Assembly (NCBI GenBank): GCA_963666465.1
Contig: OY762824.1
Coordinates: forward strand, 3,968,001 to 4,032,000
Direction: 5' to 3'
Source of the DNA: VXYL01 sp963666465
GTDB lineage: Bacteria; Pseudomonadota; Gammaproteobacteria; Pseudomonadales; Azotimanducaceae
DNA length: 64,000 nucleotides
The translations under genes were made by a program, and so were the position numbers. This document shows positions 40,501-48,172 of this stretch, piece after piece (position 1 is the first letter of the stretch; every line of letters begins with the position of its first letter). The notes beneath the pieces are model-generated. The model was not told where the DNA came from. It searched no databases and saw only the letters and a list, made by a program, of their open reading frames with translations.

Positions 40501-42625
40501 CGTGTTCGAGGTGCGCGCCGTGAACGCGGAGGGCGGTGGTGCCATCGCCTCGGTGCTGGCGTCGCCGTGGGTGGCGTCGGCGCCCGACGCGCCTGTGCCC
40601 GTGGCGCGTCCCGACAGCCGCCGCGTGGCGCTGTCCTGGAACGAGCCGGACAACGGCGGCGAAGACATAGACCGCTTCGAATACCGCTGGCGCGTGGAGG
40701 GCGAGGCATTCGGCGACTGGGTCGACGTCGCGCTCGACACCCGCGTCGTCGTTGCCGACCTGCAAAATGGCGTTGCGCACGAGTTCGAGGTGCGCGCCGT
40801 GAACGACATCGGCGCGTCCGAGGCCGGGGGCGTGGCGGCGACGCCGGCGGGACGGCCGGGCGCGCCGGAACTGGTGGCACGGGCAGGCTCCGAGGAAGTC
40901 GCCATTTCCTGGCGGGCGCCTGGAGACGACGGGGGCCTCGCGATCGAACGCTACGAATACCGCTGGCGCGAGGACGCCGGTGCGTTCGTCGCCTGGCGCG
41001 ATGCCGGCGCGGACATGCGCGCCACGGCGCGGGGCCTGCGCAACGGCACCACCTACCACTTCGAGGCGCGGGCGGTCAACCCGATCGGCGCCGGGCCGGC
41101 GGCAACCGCGACGGCGACGCCGCTGCCGGGGGTCGACGACGCATTGCTGGCCGAGGCGTGGCTGGGCCGCTTCGGGCGGGTCTCGGCGGGGCAGGTGGTG
41201 GATGCCCTCCAGGCGCGCTTCACGGACGCGCTCGACCCCGGCCTGCCCTGGCGGCGCTCGTCCCGCCCAGGCACGGGCCCCGGACGGGAGCGGGAGGCAA
41301 CGGTGCCTGCGGACGGCCCGGCGCCGCAGTCGGAGCGGGTGCGCCATCGCGGCGGCGTCGGCGGTCGCTGGATGGGGCAGGCATGGAACACGGCGGCGGA
41401 TGTCGCCCTGCAGGCGGCGGCCGGCGGCCGCATCGACCTGCGCGCAATGATGCATCGCTACTTCCCCTGGCTCGACGCGACCTCGTTCCAGCTTTCCGCC
41501 ACGCCCGGCGCGGGTTCGACCCGGGTGGCCGGATGGGGTCACCTCGGCGGCGGCGGATTCGAAGGCGCGGATTCCCTCGTGAAGCTCGACGGCACGGTGC
41601 GCACGCTCACTGTCGGCGGCGATGTCGAGCGCGGCGGTCTGCTTGCCGGGCTGGCGGTGGCGCATTCGAGTGCCGACGGCGGCTTCGACTTCCTCGCCTC
41701 GGGCAACGTTCCGGCGCGGCGCGGCGACGACGTGGAGAGCACCCTCACGGGTCTCTACCCCTATGCGCGGCTGCGTGCCGGGCGCGTCTCGCTGTGGGGA
41801 ACGGGGGGCACGGCGCAGGGCGAGATGTCCCTCACCGGCGACGGCTTGGACGTCGATGCCGACCTGACCGTCGGCATGGCGGCGGCGGGACTGCGCGGCA
41901 TCTGGCTCGGCACCGGCGCGTTCGAGATGGCGGTGAAGTCGGACGTGCTGCGCACCTGGCTCACCGCCGAAGGGGACCGGCTCGACAGCGTGGGGGCGGA
42001 CGCCAACCGCATCCGCCTGCTGCTCGAAGCGACCGCGTCCTCGATGCTGGAAGGAGGCAGCCTCGCTTCCTCGGTGGAGGTGGGCCTGCGCCACGACAGC
42101 GGCTCGGCGGACAACGGCGGCGGCATCGAGGTCGGCGGCAGCATGCGCTTTGCCGGCGCGCGCCGCCTGACGCTTGCCCTCCAGGGCAGGGCGGTGGCGA
42201 CGCACGGCGTCGAGGACTTCAGCGAATGGGGGGTGTCGGGATCGCTGCTCTATGCGCCGAGGCAGTCGGGCACCGGCGCCTCCTTCCAGCTCGAGCCGGC
42301 CTACGGGGTGTCGGCGAGCCACGCCGAGCGCATGTGGGCGGAACCGGGGCGGCGGGGCTTCGGCTACCGCGAGGCGCCGGAGTTCGGCGTCGATGCCAAG
42401 TTCGCCTACGGCCTCCGCTCTGGCCGCAGCGGCGCCCTCTGGGAGCCATACATCGCCGCCGGCTACCGCCGTGGCGTGTGGGTTCACCGCTTCGGCTGGC
42501 GCATCGAGGGCGGCTGGTGGCTGGACATGCTCGACGGCGCTGCGATACACCGGGAACCCGAGCCCGGCGCGCCCTCGGAAGACAGCGGCTTCAGCCTGCA
42601 CATCCGCGCCACCCGGCGGCTGTAA
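34586..42625 (+). CDS. Giant autotransporter: unique N-terminal region, about 14 FnIII domains, C-terminal beta-barrel
   Basis: A 2,679-residue protein. The TTG at 34586 overlaps the previous stop (TTGA) with GGGAG eight bases upstream, giving a signal peptide (WLVAVAATLLATAVHG). Residues about 35-735 are unlike the rest: rich in Asn, Asp and Ser, cysteine-containing, and encoded by visibly more AT-rich DNA (34,670-36,600). About 14 FnIII domains follow (about 740-2185; HYEYRW, FEVRAVN), then the linker RFGRVSAGQVVDALQARF, the VRHRGGVGGRW motif and a barrel similar to that of the upstream protein (DDVESTLTGLYPYARL here, DEVESTLTGAYPYVRV there). The two genes are tandem paralogues at their C-termini. 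The N-terminal domain is probably the specific ligand-binding part; I do not recognise it. Confidence 0.85.
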   Translation: MKRRAWGPFGRRGHWLVAVAATLLATAVHGHDDGNNDSSHTPTCYVLFDGPKDTRQDLSSGQDRVPRIPDSDASVAGPDGSGIELSAAWTGGDSLTGLEVFWTPSTFRLVGSQIVSQERSMLGANRLVDPGLMDYSDPASDSGNNRGFEGWTWFRYNESDDSDTNRAFDRSDSRNGHRRFESNRAWDAEYYLFSHPNGVSAGSHGSTVRQWAHPRPAYPRVNNSGQRIGSTGASNTRRSGSFTRGEDHVLCMMAAPVRSSNAYGTGESNHPNFFGRGYSDPYTAGNEPPRMGAYVTYFYGYRVVSGDEAPTTISKMVENGFLYVTEENENSLDVQAPRSSETQHLNLNWQCVVPGEPEDEIEMMENDDAPVAEEELVRRRIRPHTSLSAQRARRLGTGVDRCPELQSRGVNSVEFEGRPGRLYEVFVGAMLVPRRGATDQDNDGLLAAAHMAYPEVYTMPFDDHSGEFQRHSGANVVLPDAIDADKKARRNLLLAAQAISAGPTIVFRENPGRCFRIDADIATHIVNRPRNMSLNPECNDILSPPPLGSTPPGSIYNLQSNATLSRTGTQSSEWGKSQFMALPYGQTITGLYTFVPDVPQKPIFQLRCGDSDDVFCGDEDRVSGAPAGGRGFPDVVARNGVGEIQMRIRPELSYGLPTGYTLRWTDLAEIDADPVVEPVTVLQPRKGAHGLVSPKEDIWAYVEIVLEPGKSYSLEAVAENELGRNTGFAGVRRVLVADLPEVAELEVTALGARRIGASWELESDGGSALERFDYRYQEYKEEETCGEMPKLACSSDDGKEARDACMDWTNNRERLGAEIDGLKRSVMYHFGVRAVSRVGDGTSKWACITVGTVPSPPAVSARRRADCDGDDLGAARSCFDIHWSPSVSGGFRVEEYQYLVLPEADFEEQFPDFDDDRTMGPGDSDTRWQIACPSTSLPQLPPEETPTEPCKFSRPVEDLDFFTSYQVLMRARNSQGWSGVAFGVVTTLPGAPAKPRDLSSEARDGELALTWIAGADNGAPISAYQYRARPMGAQAWSSYRPVPPECTDTVVGTECSLEVAGLTNGIEYEVKLRAVSAAGFSDEADASGTPRLVDLAAVVGDLQQGSQECASFKCKVPFTWSTPVAGCPDRYEYSWSQGDWRSVRCSQQGTACRRADDAEEDCEGAVPESLDAGTSLVFRVRPVQGELVGQETSVTVVIGDPPQAPSSPQATPDDGRVTLSWKSPGGPVQHYEYRFRVAAVAGASMGSWSDWNDAGLALEAVILGLTNDRAYDFEVRAVNAAGEGPANSYRVKPVGGASPPGAPGTPQVTVGDATVTLVWPAAKMSVAAPAGENTATYGCRYRARGTIAWMSCTSDTGTDTDVMDTDPTDDTATVTVEGLVNGLTYEFELWAKSSAGDDALESERVQAEATPLVAPAAPGAPQNLVGTAGDGRVTLRWSPAQSVDGVAVSGYELRWRRVGGAFGAWTDACGFAADQRARCRGVVEWTVESLANGTRLQFELRAQKGEDLRGPAAVVWLTPRGVPNAPVDLRQSAAAGDLSVQWHPPGDGGSPILRYEYRVRVGEGSFSDWQAVDDRLVESGARYTLLLAGVRDDADYVVELRAVSEAGNGAVASVSRLAGTVADDALSASAGDRQVELRWREVTGGDVVRYEYRCLPEASGCTGWVDARERMRREGGQIVVAVTGLLNGTSYTFEVRGVDAQGQPGEPDRVQATPAGTPDAPTLVVAPGDGEVTLTWQPPAQHGGAAVLHYEYRWSVAGGQFGAWQAHRASSPRIVVGGLANGREHVFALRAVNPAGPGLEARAAATPGAAPGAPAQLTATRGDGAVTLRWGAPSGDGGVAVSDYQYRYQRADVGGFGDWQSVGGVAVVTVAGLENGVEYVFEVRAANAVFVGAFASAAATPGGAPAAPAGLAASPADGRVTLTWSAPETDGGLDIVRYEVRQSAEAQIPGAWADVGLELVHTVEGLTNDVPYVFEVRAVNAEGGGAIASVLASPWVASAPDAPVPVARPDSRRVALSWNEPDNGGEDIDRFEYRWRVEGEAFGDWVDVALDTRVVVADLQNGVAHEFEVRAVNDIGASEAGGVAATPAGRPGAPELVARAGSEEVAISWRAPGDDGGLAIERYEYRWREDAGAFVAWRDAGADMRATARGLRNGTTYHFEARAVNPIGAGPAATATATPLPGVDDALLAEAWLGRFGRVSAGQVVDALQARFTDALDPGLPWRRSSRPGTGPGREREATVPADGPAPQSERVRHRGGVGGRWMGQAWNTAADVALQAAAGGRIDLRAMMHRYFPWLDATSFQLSATPGAGSTRVAGWGHLGGGGFEGADSLVKLDGTVRTLTVGGDVERGGLLAGLAVAHSSADGGFDFLASGNVPARRGDDVESTLTGLYPYARLRAGRVSLWGTGGTAQGEMSLTGDGLDVDADLTVGMAAAGLRGIWLGTGAFEMAVKSDVLRTWLTAEGDRLDSVGADANRIRLLLEATASSMLEGGSLASSVEVGLRHDSGSADNGGGIEVGGSMRFAGARRLTLALQGRAVATHGVEDFSEWGVSGSLLYAPRQSGTGASFQLEPAYGVSASHAERMWAEPGRRGFGYREAPEFGVDAKFAYGLRSGRSGALWEPYIAAGYRRGVWVHRFGWRIEGGWWLDMLDGAAIHREPEPGAPSEDSGFSLHIRATRRL

Positions 42626-43497
42626 CGGCGGACCAAGGTGTCCTCTGGGGCACCCTCCCCCGGGGAGTGTTCCCGGCAAGGCAAGTCGACGCAGTCGCCA
42701 ACTGCGAACGGCCCTGCGCCACGTCAGGCGGATTCAAGGCGAGACACCACCTCGCCATCTTGCCCTTGCCCCCTGCCCTCTTGCGGCAGTGTCTCGCCCC
42801 GGCCTGCGCAGTGTCCGGCACCCTCCCCCGGTGGAGGGCGTCCCTCGGGGGGAGGGCGTCTCGCCCTCCATGCGCGCCGCGCCGTCAGGCGCGCAGGGCA
42901 CTTTCGCGGCATGTGGCATGGAGGACGCGCCTTGCGGCGCGACGGAGGGCGGGACGCCCTCCCCCCGAGGGCCCTCCCCCCGGGGTGTTCCCGGCAAGGC
43001 AGGTCGACGCAGTCGCCGGTTGCGAACGGCCCTGCGCCACGTCAGGCGGATTCAAGGCGAGACACCACCTCGCCATCTTGCCCTTCGCCCCCTGCCCTCT
43101 TGCGGCAGTGTCTCGCCCCGGCCCTGCGCAGTGTCCGGCACCCTCCCCCGGTGGAGGGCGTCCCTCGGGGGGAGGGCGTCTCGCCCTCCATGCGCGCCGC
43201 GCCGTCAGGCGCGCAGGGCACTTTCGCGGCATGTGGCATGGAGGACGCGCCTTGCGGCGCGACGGAGGGCGGGACGCCCTCCCCCCGAGGGCCCTCCCCC
43301 CGGGGTGTTCCCGGCAGGCAGGTCGACGCAGTCGCCGGTTGCGAACGGCCCTGCGCCGCGTCAGGCAAGGTGAGACACGTCGCCGACACCCTCGGCATGC
43401 AATCACCTTGGAAAAACCCGTCGCGCACCTTGACACCGACAGTGCGTCCGCACAGGATAGGCAGCCTTGACAAACCAGACGAAGGGGTAATGGCGCA
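42626..43497. repeat. Tandem 320-bp composite repeats before tssB
   Basis: Two nearly identical units of about 318-320 bp (42671-42988 and 42989-43308) plus a third partial copy (43309-43380) fill this gene-free gap. Each contains GTCGACGCAGTCGCCGGTTG, then ATTCAAGGCGAGACACCACC, GGCAGTGTCTCGCC, and nested palindromes GGAGGGCGTCTCGCCCTCC and GCGCCGTCAGGCGCG. Long frames on both strands arise only from the repeat. The tssB promoter is presumably in 43380-43480. Confidence 0.85.
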
Positions 43498-44031
43498 ATG
43501 GCCGATTCCAGTCAGGGTCGCGTGGGGCGCGTGCGTCCGCCGCGCGTTCAGATCACCTACGATGTCGAGGACGGGGACGGCACGACCCAGCTTGAGCTGC
43601 CGATGGTCGTGGGCGTCGTCTCCAATCTGTCCGGCGACGGCGAGGACAGCACGGATTACAAGGATCGCGAATTCGTTCAGGTGGATCCGGGCGGCCTGGA
43701 CGGATTGATGAACCGTCTCAACCCGCGGGTGCAGATGGACGTGAAGGACCAGGTCTCCGGCGAGGAGGACCGGGAAGTGCGCGTGGATCTCAACTTCCGA
43801 TCCATGGACGACTTCTCGCCCATGGGCGTGGCGAGCCAGCTGCCGCAGACGGCGAAGCTGCTCGAGTCCCGCCAGAAGCTGGCGGATCTGTACAGCAAGC
43901 TCGAGGCCAACGACAAGCTTGAGGGCATCCTTGGCGATGTTCTTGCCAACGAGGAGCAGCTGACGCAGCTCAAGCAGCAGCTCGACGATCTCGACGAAGG
44001 CGACAAGGGAGGCGACGAGTCCAATGGCTGA
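43498..44031 (+). CDS. tssB: T6SS contractile sheath small subunit TssB (VipA-like)
   Basis: A 177-residue protein matching the TssB/VipA family: PPRVQITYDVEDGDGTTQLE at the N-terminus, FVQVDPGGLDGLMNRLNPRV, LNFRSMDDFSPMGVASQLPQ in the middle and a charged C-terminal helix (ANEEQLTQLKQQLDDLD). With TssC it forms the contractile tail sheath in the cytoplasm. The ATG at 43498 is preceded by GAAGGGG, and the stop overlaps the tssC start by 8 bp, so the pair is co-translated. Length is typical (about 165-180). Confidence 0.95.
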   Translation: MADSSQGRVGRVRPPRVQITYDVEDGDGTTQLELPMVVGVVSNLSGDGEDSTDYKDREFVQVDPGGLDGLMNRLNPRVQMDVKDQVSGEEDREVRVDLNFRSMDDFSPMGVASQLPQTAKLLESRQKLADLYSKLEANDKLEGILGDVLANEEQLTQLKQQLDDLDEGDKGGDESNG

Positions 44032-45499
44032 AGCGGAACAGCAACAGGCGCCGGGAGGGGTCGAAGCCGACTCCATCCTGGCGCGCATTTTCGACGAGGG
44101 GCGGCTGGTCCGTCACGAGCATCAGGTGGACGCGGCGCGGTCGATGCTGTCCGGCTTCATCGAGGAGGCAACCAAGGCCGGAACGGCCCTCCACGGCAGC
44201 GCGAAGCGGGCGGTGGCTGAACGGATCGCCGCCATCGACAGTGTCATCTCGGCGCAGGTGAACGAGGTGCTGCATCACTCCAAGTTCCAGCAGCTCGAGG
44301 CAAGCTGGCGGAGCCTCGAGCGGCTCATGACCGAGAACGAGATCTCGACATCGCTCAAGGTTCGCGTGTTCAACGTCCGTCGGCGCGAACTCGAACGCGA
44401 TTTCGCCCGCGCGCCGGATTTCGACCAGTCGCATTTCTTCAAGTCCGTGTACGAGGACGAGTACGGCACCCTCGGCGGCTCGCCCTACTCCTTCCTCCTT
44501 GGCGACATGGAGTTCGGGCGGGCGCCGCCGGACATCCAGCTGCTGCGGAACATCGGCGCCGTCGCCTCGATGGCACACGCCCCGTTCATTGCCGGCGCCG
44601 ATCCGGGTCTTCTGGACCTCGACTCCTTCACGGAAATGGACCGCCCCATCGACGTCGCGCGGATCTTCGAGTCGAGCGAGATGGGCGCGTGGAACTCGCT
44701 TCGCGACAGCGCCGACTCGCGCTATCTCGTGCTGACGGCGCCCCGCGTGCTGGCGCGCCAGCCCTGGGGGCCGGACTCGGCGCCCATTGACGAGATGGAT
44801 TTCGACGAGGACGTGAACGGCGCCGACCACAGCAAGTATCTGTGGGCGCCGTCGTCATGGTCCCTCGGCAGCCTTGTCATGAGGTCGTTCGCCGAGTACG
44901 GCTGGCCCTCCGCCATCCGCGGCACCGAGACGGGCGGCAAGGTGGAAAACCTGCCGCTGCACTCGTTCCCGTCGCTCAGCGGCTCGAGAATCACCAAGTG
45001 CCCGACGGAGACCACGATCACCGACCGGCGCGAGAAGGAACTCTCGGACCAAGGCCTCATTGGCATGTGCCATTCCCGCAACACGGACTTCGCGGTCGTG
45101 TTCTCCGGTGCCACGCTGAATCGGCCGCGCAAGTACATGGAAGAATCGGCCACGGCAAACGCGAAGCTGTCGGCGAGCCTGCCGTACGTGCTGGCCTGCT
45201 CGAGGTTCGCGCACTACCTCAAGGCGATGATGCGCGACAAGGTGGGCGGATTCACCTCGCGCGAGGACATCGAGCGCTACATGAACGACTGGATCATGCA
45301 GTACGTGACCTCGGACGACCAGGCTTCCCACGCGGCGAAGGCGCGGTTCCCGCTGCGCGAGGCGAAGGTCGAGGTGAAGGACGTTCCGGGCAAGCCCGGG
45401 GCGTACACCGCGGTGGCGCATCTGCGGCCGCACTTCCAGCTGGAGGAACTCACCGCCTCGCTGCGCCTGGTGGCGGATCTGCCTCAGCAGGGGCACTGA
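44024..45499 (+). CDS. tssC: T6SS contractile sheath large subunit TssC (VipB-like)
   Basis: A 491-residue TssC/VipB protein. It carries the N-terminal VDSILARIFDEGRLVRHEHQ, the sheath handshake helices (LEASWRSLERLMTENEIS), KSVYEDEYGTLGGSPYSFLL, and the C-terminal part with AHYLKAMMRDKVGGFTSRED and YTAVAHLRPHFQLEELTASL, all hallmarks of the family, at normal length. It forms the outer sheath with TssB and contracts to drive the inner tube and spike into a target cell. Overlapping start with tssB; the next gene begins 25 bp after its stop. Confidence 0.96.
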   Translation: MAEAEQQQAPGGVEADSILARIFDEGRLVRHEHQVDAARSMLSGFIEEATKAGTALHGSAKRAVAERIAAIDSVISAQVNEVLHHSKFQQLEASWRSLERLMTENEISTSLKVRVFNVRRRELERDFARAPDFDQSHFFKSVYEDEYGTLGGSPYSFLLGDMEFGRAPPDIQLLRNIGAVASMAHAPFIAGADPGLLDLDSFTEMDRPIDVARIFESSEMGAWNSLRDSADSRYLVLTAPRVLARQPWGPDSAPIDEMDFDEDVNGADHSKYLWAPSSWSLGSLVMRSFAEYGWPSAIRGTETGGKVENLPLHSFPSLSGSRITKCPTETTITDRREKELSDQGLIGMCHSRNTDFAVVFSGATLNRPRKYMEESATANAKLSASLPYVLACSRFAHYLKAMMRDKVGGFTSREDIERYMNDWIMQYVTSDDQASHAAKARFPLREAKVEVKDVPGKPGAYTAVAHLRPHFQLEELTASLRLVADLPQQGH

Positions 45500-45523
45500 T
45501 CCAGGACAGCGCGAGCCCGGCCC

Positions 45524-47500
45524 GTGTTTCTTGACCGCGATCTGCTCCGGGCGTGGGGAAGCCGGGTTTCCCATGCCGCCGGCGTGGACATTCTGGTTGC
45601 CGCCTGGCGAGGGCTGTCGCCAGGCGAGCGGGCGGATCGCCTGGCGGCCAACGGCGATGTCATCGCCGCGGCTGCAACCGGCGCACCGGGCTGGGCAAGC
45701 CTCCGGGACGGTGACGTCGTGGAGGCGTTGCGGGTCGCGCGGGAGGGCCACGGTGGGGGCCGCCGCCCCGTCACGCTGCTGGAGGCGGAGGCCTTGGTTG
45801 CGGCCGGCGCGATCGTCGAGGGACTCAGCCTCCTGCGCCAGCTCAGCGATGCCGGCAGCGTGCCGGCAACGGTGGCCCTGGCGCGGCGTCAGCACGCCCT
45901 TGGTGACCACCGCGGCGCCGTCCGCAGCGGGGTGCGGGTTCCGATGCAGGCCCAGGCGGCGCAGGTGACGGCGCGGGCGCTGCTGGCCTTGCATGCCGAT
46001 GCCGAGGCGCTGCGTCGCATCGAGCCGTTTTTCGAAGGCGGCGCACCCGTTCCGGACGCCATGTCCGCAGGCGCATTTGCCGTTCTTGGCGCCGGCGCCC
46101 TTGCCCGCCTCGGCCAGCGAACCCGGCTTCGGCGATTCGCCGAAACGCTGCTCGACGCGCCCGACGCGCCCCCCGAGACCGCGCCGACGGTCGCGAGGGC
46201 GGCATGGACCGGCGGCCTTGCCGGGCCGGCATGGAACCGCTTCGCCGACGTGCAGGACCCCTGGGCGGTCGCCGGTCGGCTGGAGCTGGCGGCGCTGGCC
46301 GGGGATGTCGGACTCATCCGTGGACTGATAGCCCGCGCAGGTCCGCTCGGCACGCCGGCGCAGGACGCCCTTGCGCTCATCGAGGGGCCGGCGGTGCCTT
46401 CCGGCGACGGCTTTGACGAGGACGGCACGTACCATGTCTGGCGAACGCACCCGTCGCGCTGGCAGCCCTGGATCGACGCCGTCAGTCGCGGGCCGGGACG
46501 AGTGGAGGTTTACGATCTGGCCGCCGGACGGCTCCCGGACCGGCAGGCGATCCCGGCGTTGGCACTCGACGACGGCGCGCTCGTGTCGATGGTCGCGCCG
46601 GTGCCGGTGCCGGTGCGGCCGATGTCGGGGAAGGGCGTCTTCATCGACCGGCAGCTTTGCGTCGGCGTGGGGATCGGTCATGACTGGCCGGAGGAAGAGC
46701 ACAGGGCGCTGATGGCGGCGGTGATGCCGGCGTCGCCGGCAGAGGCTGCGGTGTGGGTGACCGGCGCCGACAGGGCGCTGGCGCACGCCCACGAGGGACG
46801 ACGCACGGTTGTGCTGGCGCCGCCCGGCGATCCATTCTGGGCCGGTCCGTTGCCGCAACGCGCGTGGCCTGCATTTCGCGTGGTGCGCGCGAGTCCACAA
46901 GGGGGGTGGGCCGGTGCCGGTGAGCGGGTCGCGCAGGCGGTGCGGGAACTCCTGGAAGCTGCCGCTGGCGATTCCGTTTCGGATCCGGGCGTGGCTTCCG
47001 GCGATGCCGGCCCGTCCGGTGAAGACGCCAGCGCGCCTGCCAGGGACTCGACGGCGGCGCCCGAGGATTTCGGGGCGGAAGGCGGCGACTCGGCCCCTTC
47101 TCGCGATGACGCCGACGAGTCGCCGGTGGATGTCGCTGCCGATTCCGTTGCGGAGCCCTCAGCCAGGGGGAGCGCGAGGGGCCGCCCCTCGCTGGAGGAG
47201 CCCTCAGCCAGGGGGAGCGCGAGGGGCCGCCCCTCGCTGGAGGAGCCCTCAGCCAGGGGGAGCGCGAGGGGCCGCCCCTCGCTGGAGGTGCCCGGCGTTG
47301 TCGACGCTCCCGGCGAGGATGCCGGCGTGCCCGCCGAGACGGCGACGCCCGACGACACCGGCACGGTGCTTCCGGAGGACTCCGGGGCGACACGCGACGA
47401 TGCGGACGCGCCCGTCGAGGACTCGGCGGCGGCGCCCGATGCCTCCGAGAGATCGCCTGGGGACGCCGGGGCCAACGACCCCGGCGGGGAGAACGGTTGA
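45524..47500 (+). CDS. TPR-like protein of unknown function in the T6SS locus
   Basis: A 658-residue protein without signal peptide or membrane segment. Residues about 1-290 are Ala/Leu/Arg-rich paired helices suggestive of degenerate TPRs (LAARQ/ALGDHRGAV, RALLALHADAEALRRIEPFF). Residues about 300-480 are a mixed domain (DGTYHVWRTHPSRWQPWIDA, KGVFIDRQLCVGVGIGHDWP) that I cannot assign. It is not the ImpA domain of TssA. The last 165 residues are acidic low complexity interrupted by three in-frame copies of EPSARGSARGRPSLE from a 45-bp palindromic element. GTG 45524 is the first good start, 25 bp after tssC, without a strong ribosome site. Co-transcription with tssBC suggests a T6SS accessory role; this is inference. 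Confidence 0.6.
   Translation: MFLDRDLLRAWGSRVSHAAGVDILVAAWRGLSPGERADRLAANGDVIAAAATGAPGWASLRDGDVVEALRVAREGHGGGRRPVTLLEAEALVAAGAIVEGLSLLRQLSDAGSVPATVALARRQHALGDHRGAVRSGVRVPMQAQAAQVTARALLALHADAEALRRIEPFFEGGAPVPDAMSAGAFAVLGAGALARLGQRTRLRRFAETLLDAPDAPPETAPTVARAAWTGGLAGPAWNRFADVQDPWAVAGRLELAALAGDVGLIRGLIARAGPLGTPAQDALALIEGPAVPSGDGFDEDGTYHVWRTHPSRWQPWIDAVSRGPGRVEVYDLAAGRLPDRQAIPALALDDGALVSMVAPVPVPVRPMSGKGVFIDRQLCVGVGIGHDWPEEEHRALMAAVMPASPAEAAVWVTGADRALAHAHEGRRTVVLAPPGDPFWAGPLPQRAWPAFRVVRASPQGGWAGAGERVAQAVRELLEAAAGDSVSDPGVASGDAGPSGEDASAPARDSTAAPEDFGAEGGDSAPSRDDADESPVDVAADSVAEPSARGSARGRPSLEEPSARGSARGRPSLEEPSARGSARGRPSLEVPGVVDAPGEDAGVPAETATPDDTGTVLPEDSGATRDDADAPVEDSAAAPDASERSPGDAGANDPGGENG
47153..47287 (+). 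repeat. Three in-frame copies of a 45-bp palindromic element
   Basis: Three identical 45-bp units, each with the palindrome GCGAGGGGC-C-GCCCCTCGC, encode EPSARGSARGRPSLE three times inside the TPR-like gene. The same unit, with one G-to-A change, occurs twice at 56271-56360 in an unrelated gene, again read in this frame. Confidence 0.93.
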
Positions 47501-47573
47501 AGAAGGGGATCGTGCTTGGGACGCACGCATGTGGCGTGGCGTGGGTGCCAGCCGAACGGTCGTCCGTTCCGCC

Positions 47574-48134
47574 GTGAAGCGCATCCGCCTTTCCGAGTGG
47601 GCACGTTCACAGGGCATCGCCCGAATCACCGCCTACCGCATGCTGCGCAAGGGCATATTGCCCGTGCCGGCGGAACAGTCGCCGACCGGACGGTGGTATG
47701 TCCTGCTGCCGCCCGAACGCCTCGGCAAGACCGTGGCCTACGCCCGGGCGACGCCGGGACGGGGCGCGGTGGACACGATCAGTCGCCAGGTTCAGGCCAT
47801 AACGGAGTGGGCGGCGCTGCGTGGTCGTCCGATCTTCGCGGTGGTGACCGAGGTGACCGATCCGCTGGTCGGCCCGATGCCAAAGCTGATGCGCCTGCTC
47901 GCGAGTGCGGAGAACACCGAGATACTCATCCAGAATCCGGATGTCATGGGCATCGGCCGGCTCGAACTGATCGTGTCCGCCCTCGCGCCGCAGGGGCGCG
48001 TCGTTACCGCGGTGAACAAGCGCCCGCCGCGCAACGACCGTCGCGACGAACTCTATGCCACATTCGCTTCGCTGTCGGGAATGATTGGCGTTCGTCCCCG
48101 GCGCAGCGCCAGCCACCCGGCGCCGGTGCGGTAG
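47574..48134 (+). CDS. IS607-type HTH/serine-recombinase-like protein, active site altered
   Basis: A 186-residue protein with an N-terminal MerR-like helix-turn-helix (IRLSEWARSQGIARITAYRM) and a small resolvase-like domain (TISRQVQAITEWAALRGRPI, then NPDVMGIGRLELIVSALAPQ), the layout of IS607 TnpA. Where IS607 recombinases have the nucleophile in YARVSS, this one reads YARATPGRGAVD, so the catalytic serine seems lost. GTG 47574 gives the family-like N-terminus; an in-frame ATG at 47529 is an alternative. No TnpB follows directly, but a TnpB remnant lies 1.2 kb on. It may be a dead transposase or a DNA-binding protein recruited as regulator of the locus. Confidence 0.6.
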   Translation: MKRIRLSEWARSQGIARITAYRMLRKGILPVPAEQSPTGRWYVLLPPERLGKTVAYARATPGRGAVDTISRQVQAITEWAALRGRPIFAVVTEVTDPLVGPMPKLMRLLASAENTEILIQNPDVMGIGRLELIVSALAPQGRVVTAVNKRPPRNDRRDELYATFASLSGMIGVRPRRSASHPAPVR

Positions 48135-48172
48135 CCGCGCCGAAATCGGCGGTGCCGAATCGGCGGCGCCGG

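Noticed and set aside
40085..42679. An 864-codon antisense frame and a 1,132-codon plus frame at 40072-43470
   Set aside because: Both are shadows of the second autotransporter running on into the tandem repeats.
42638..44088. Several 180-400-codon frames across the repeat region
   Set aside because: Composition is set by the palindromic repeat, and the frames recur wherever the repeat occurs.
45524..47500. Assignment of the gene after tssC as TssA
   Set aside because: No ImpA N-terminal domain could be seen; only loose TPR-like helices.
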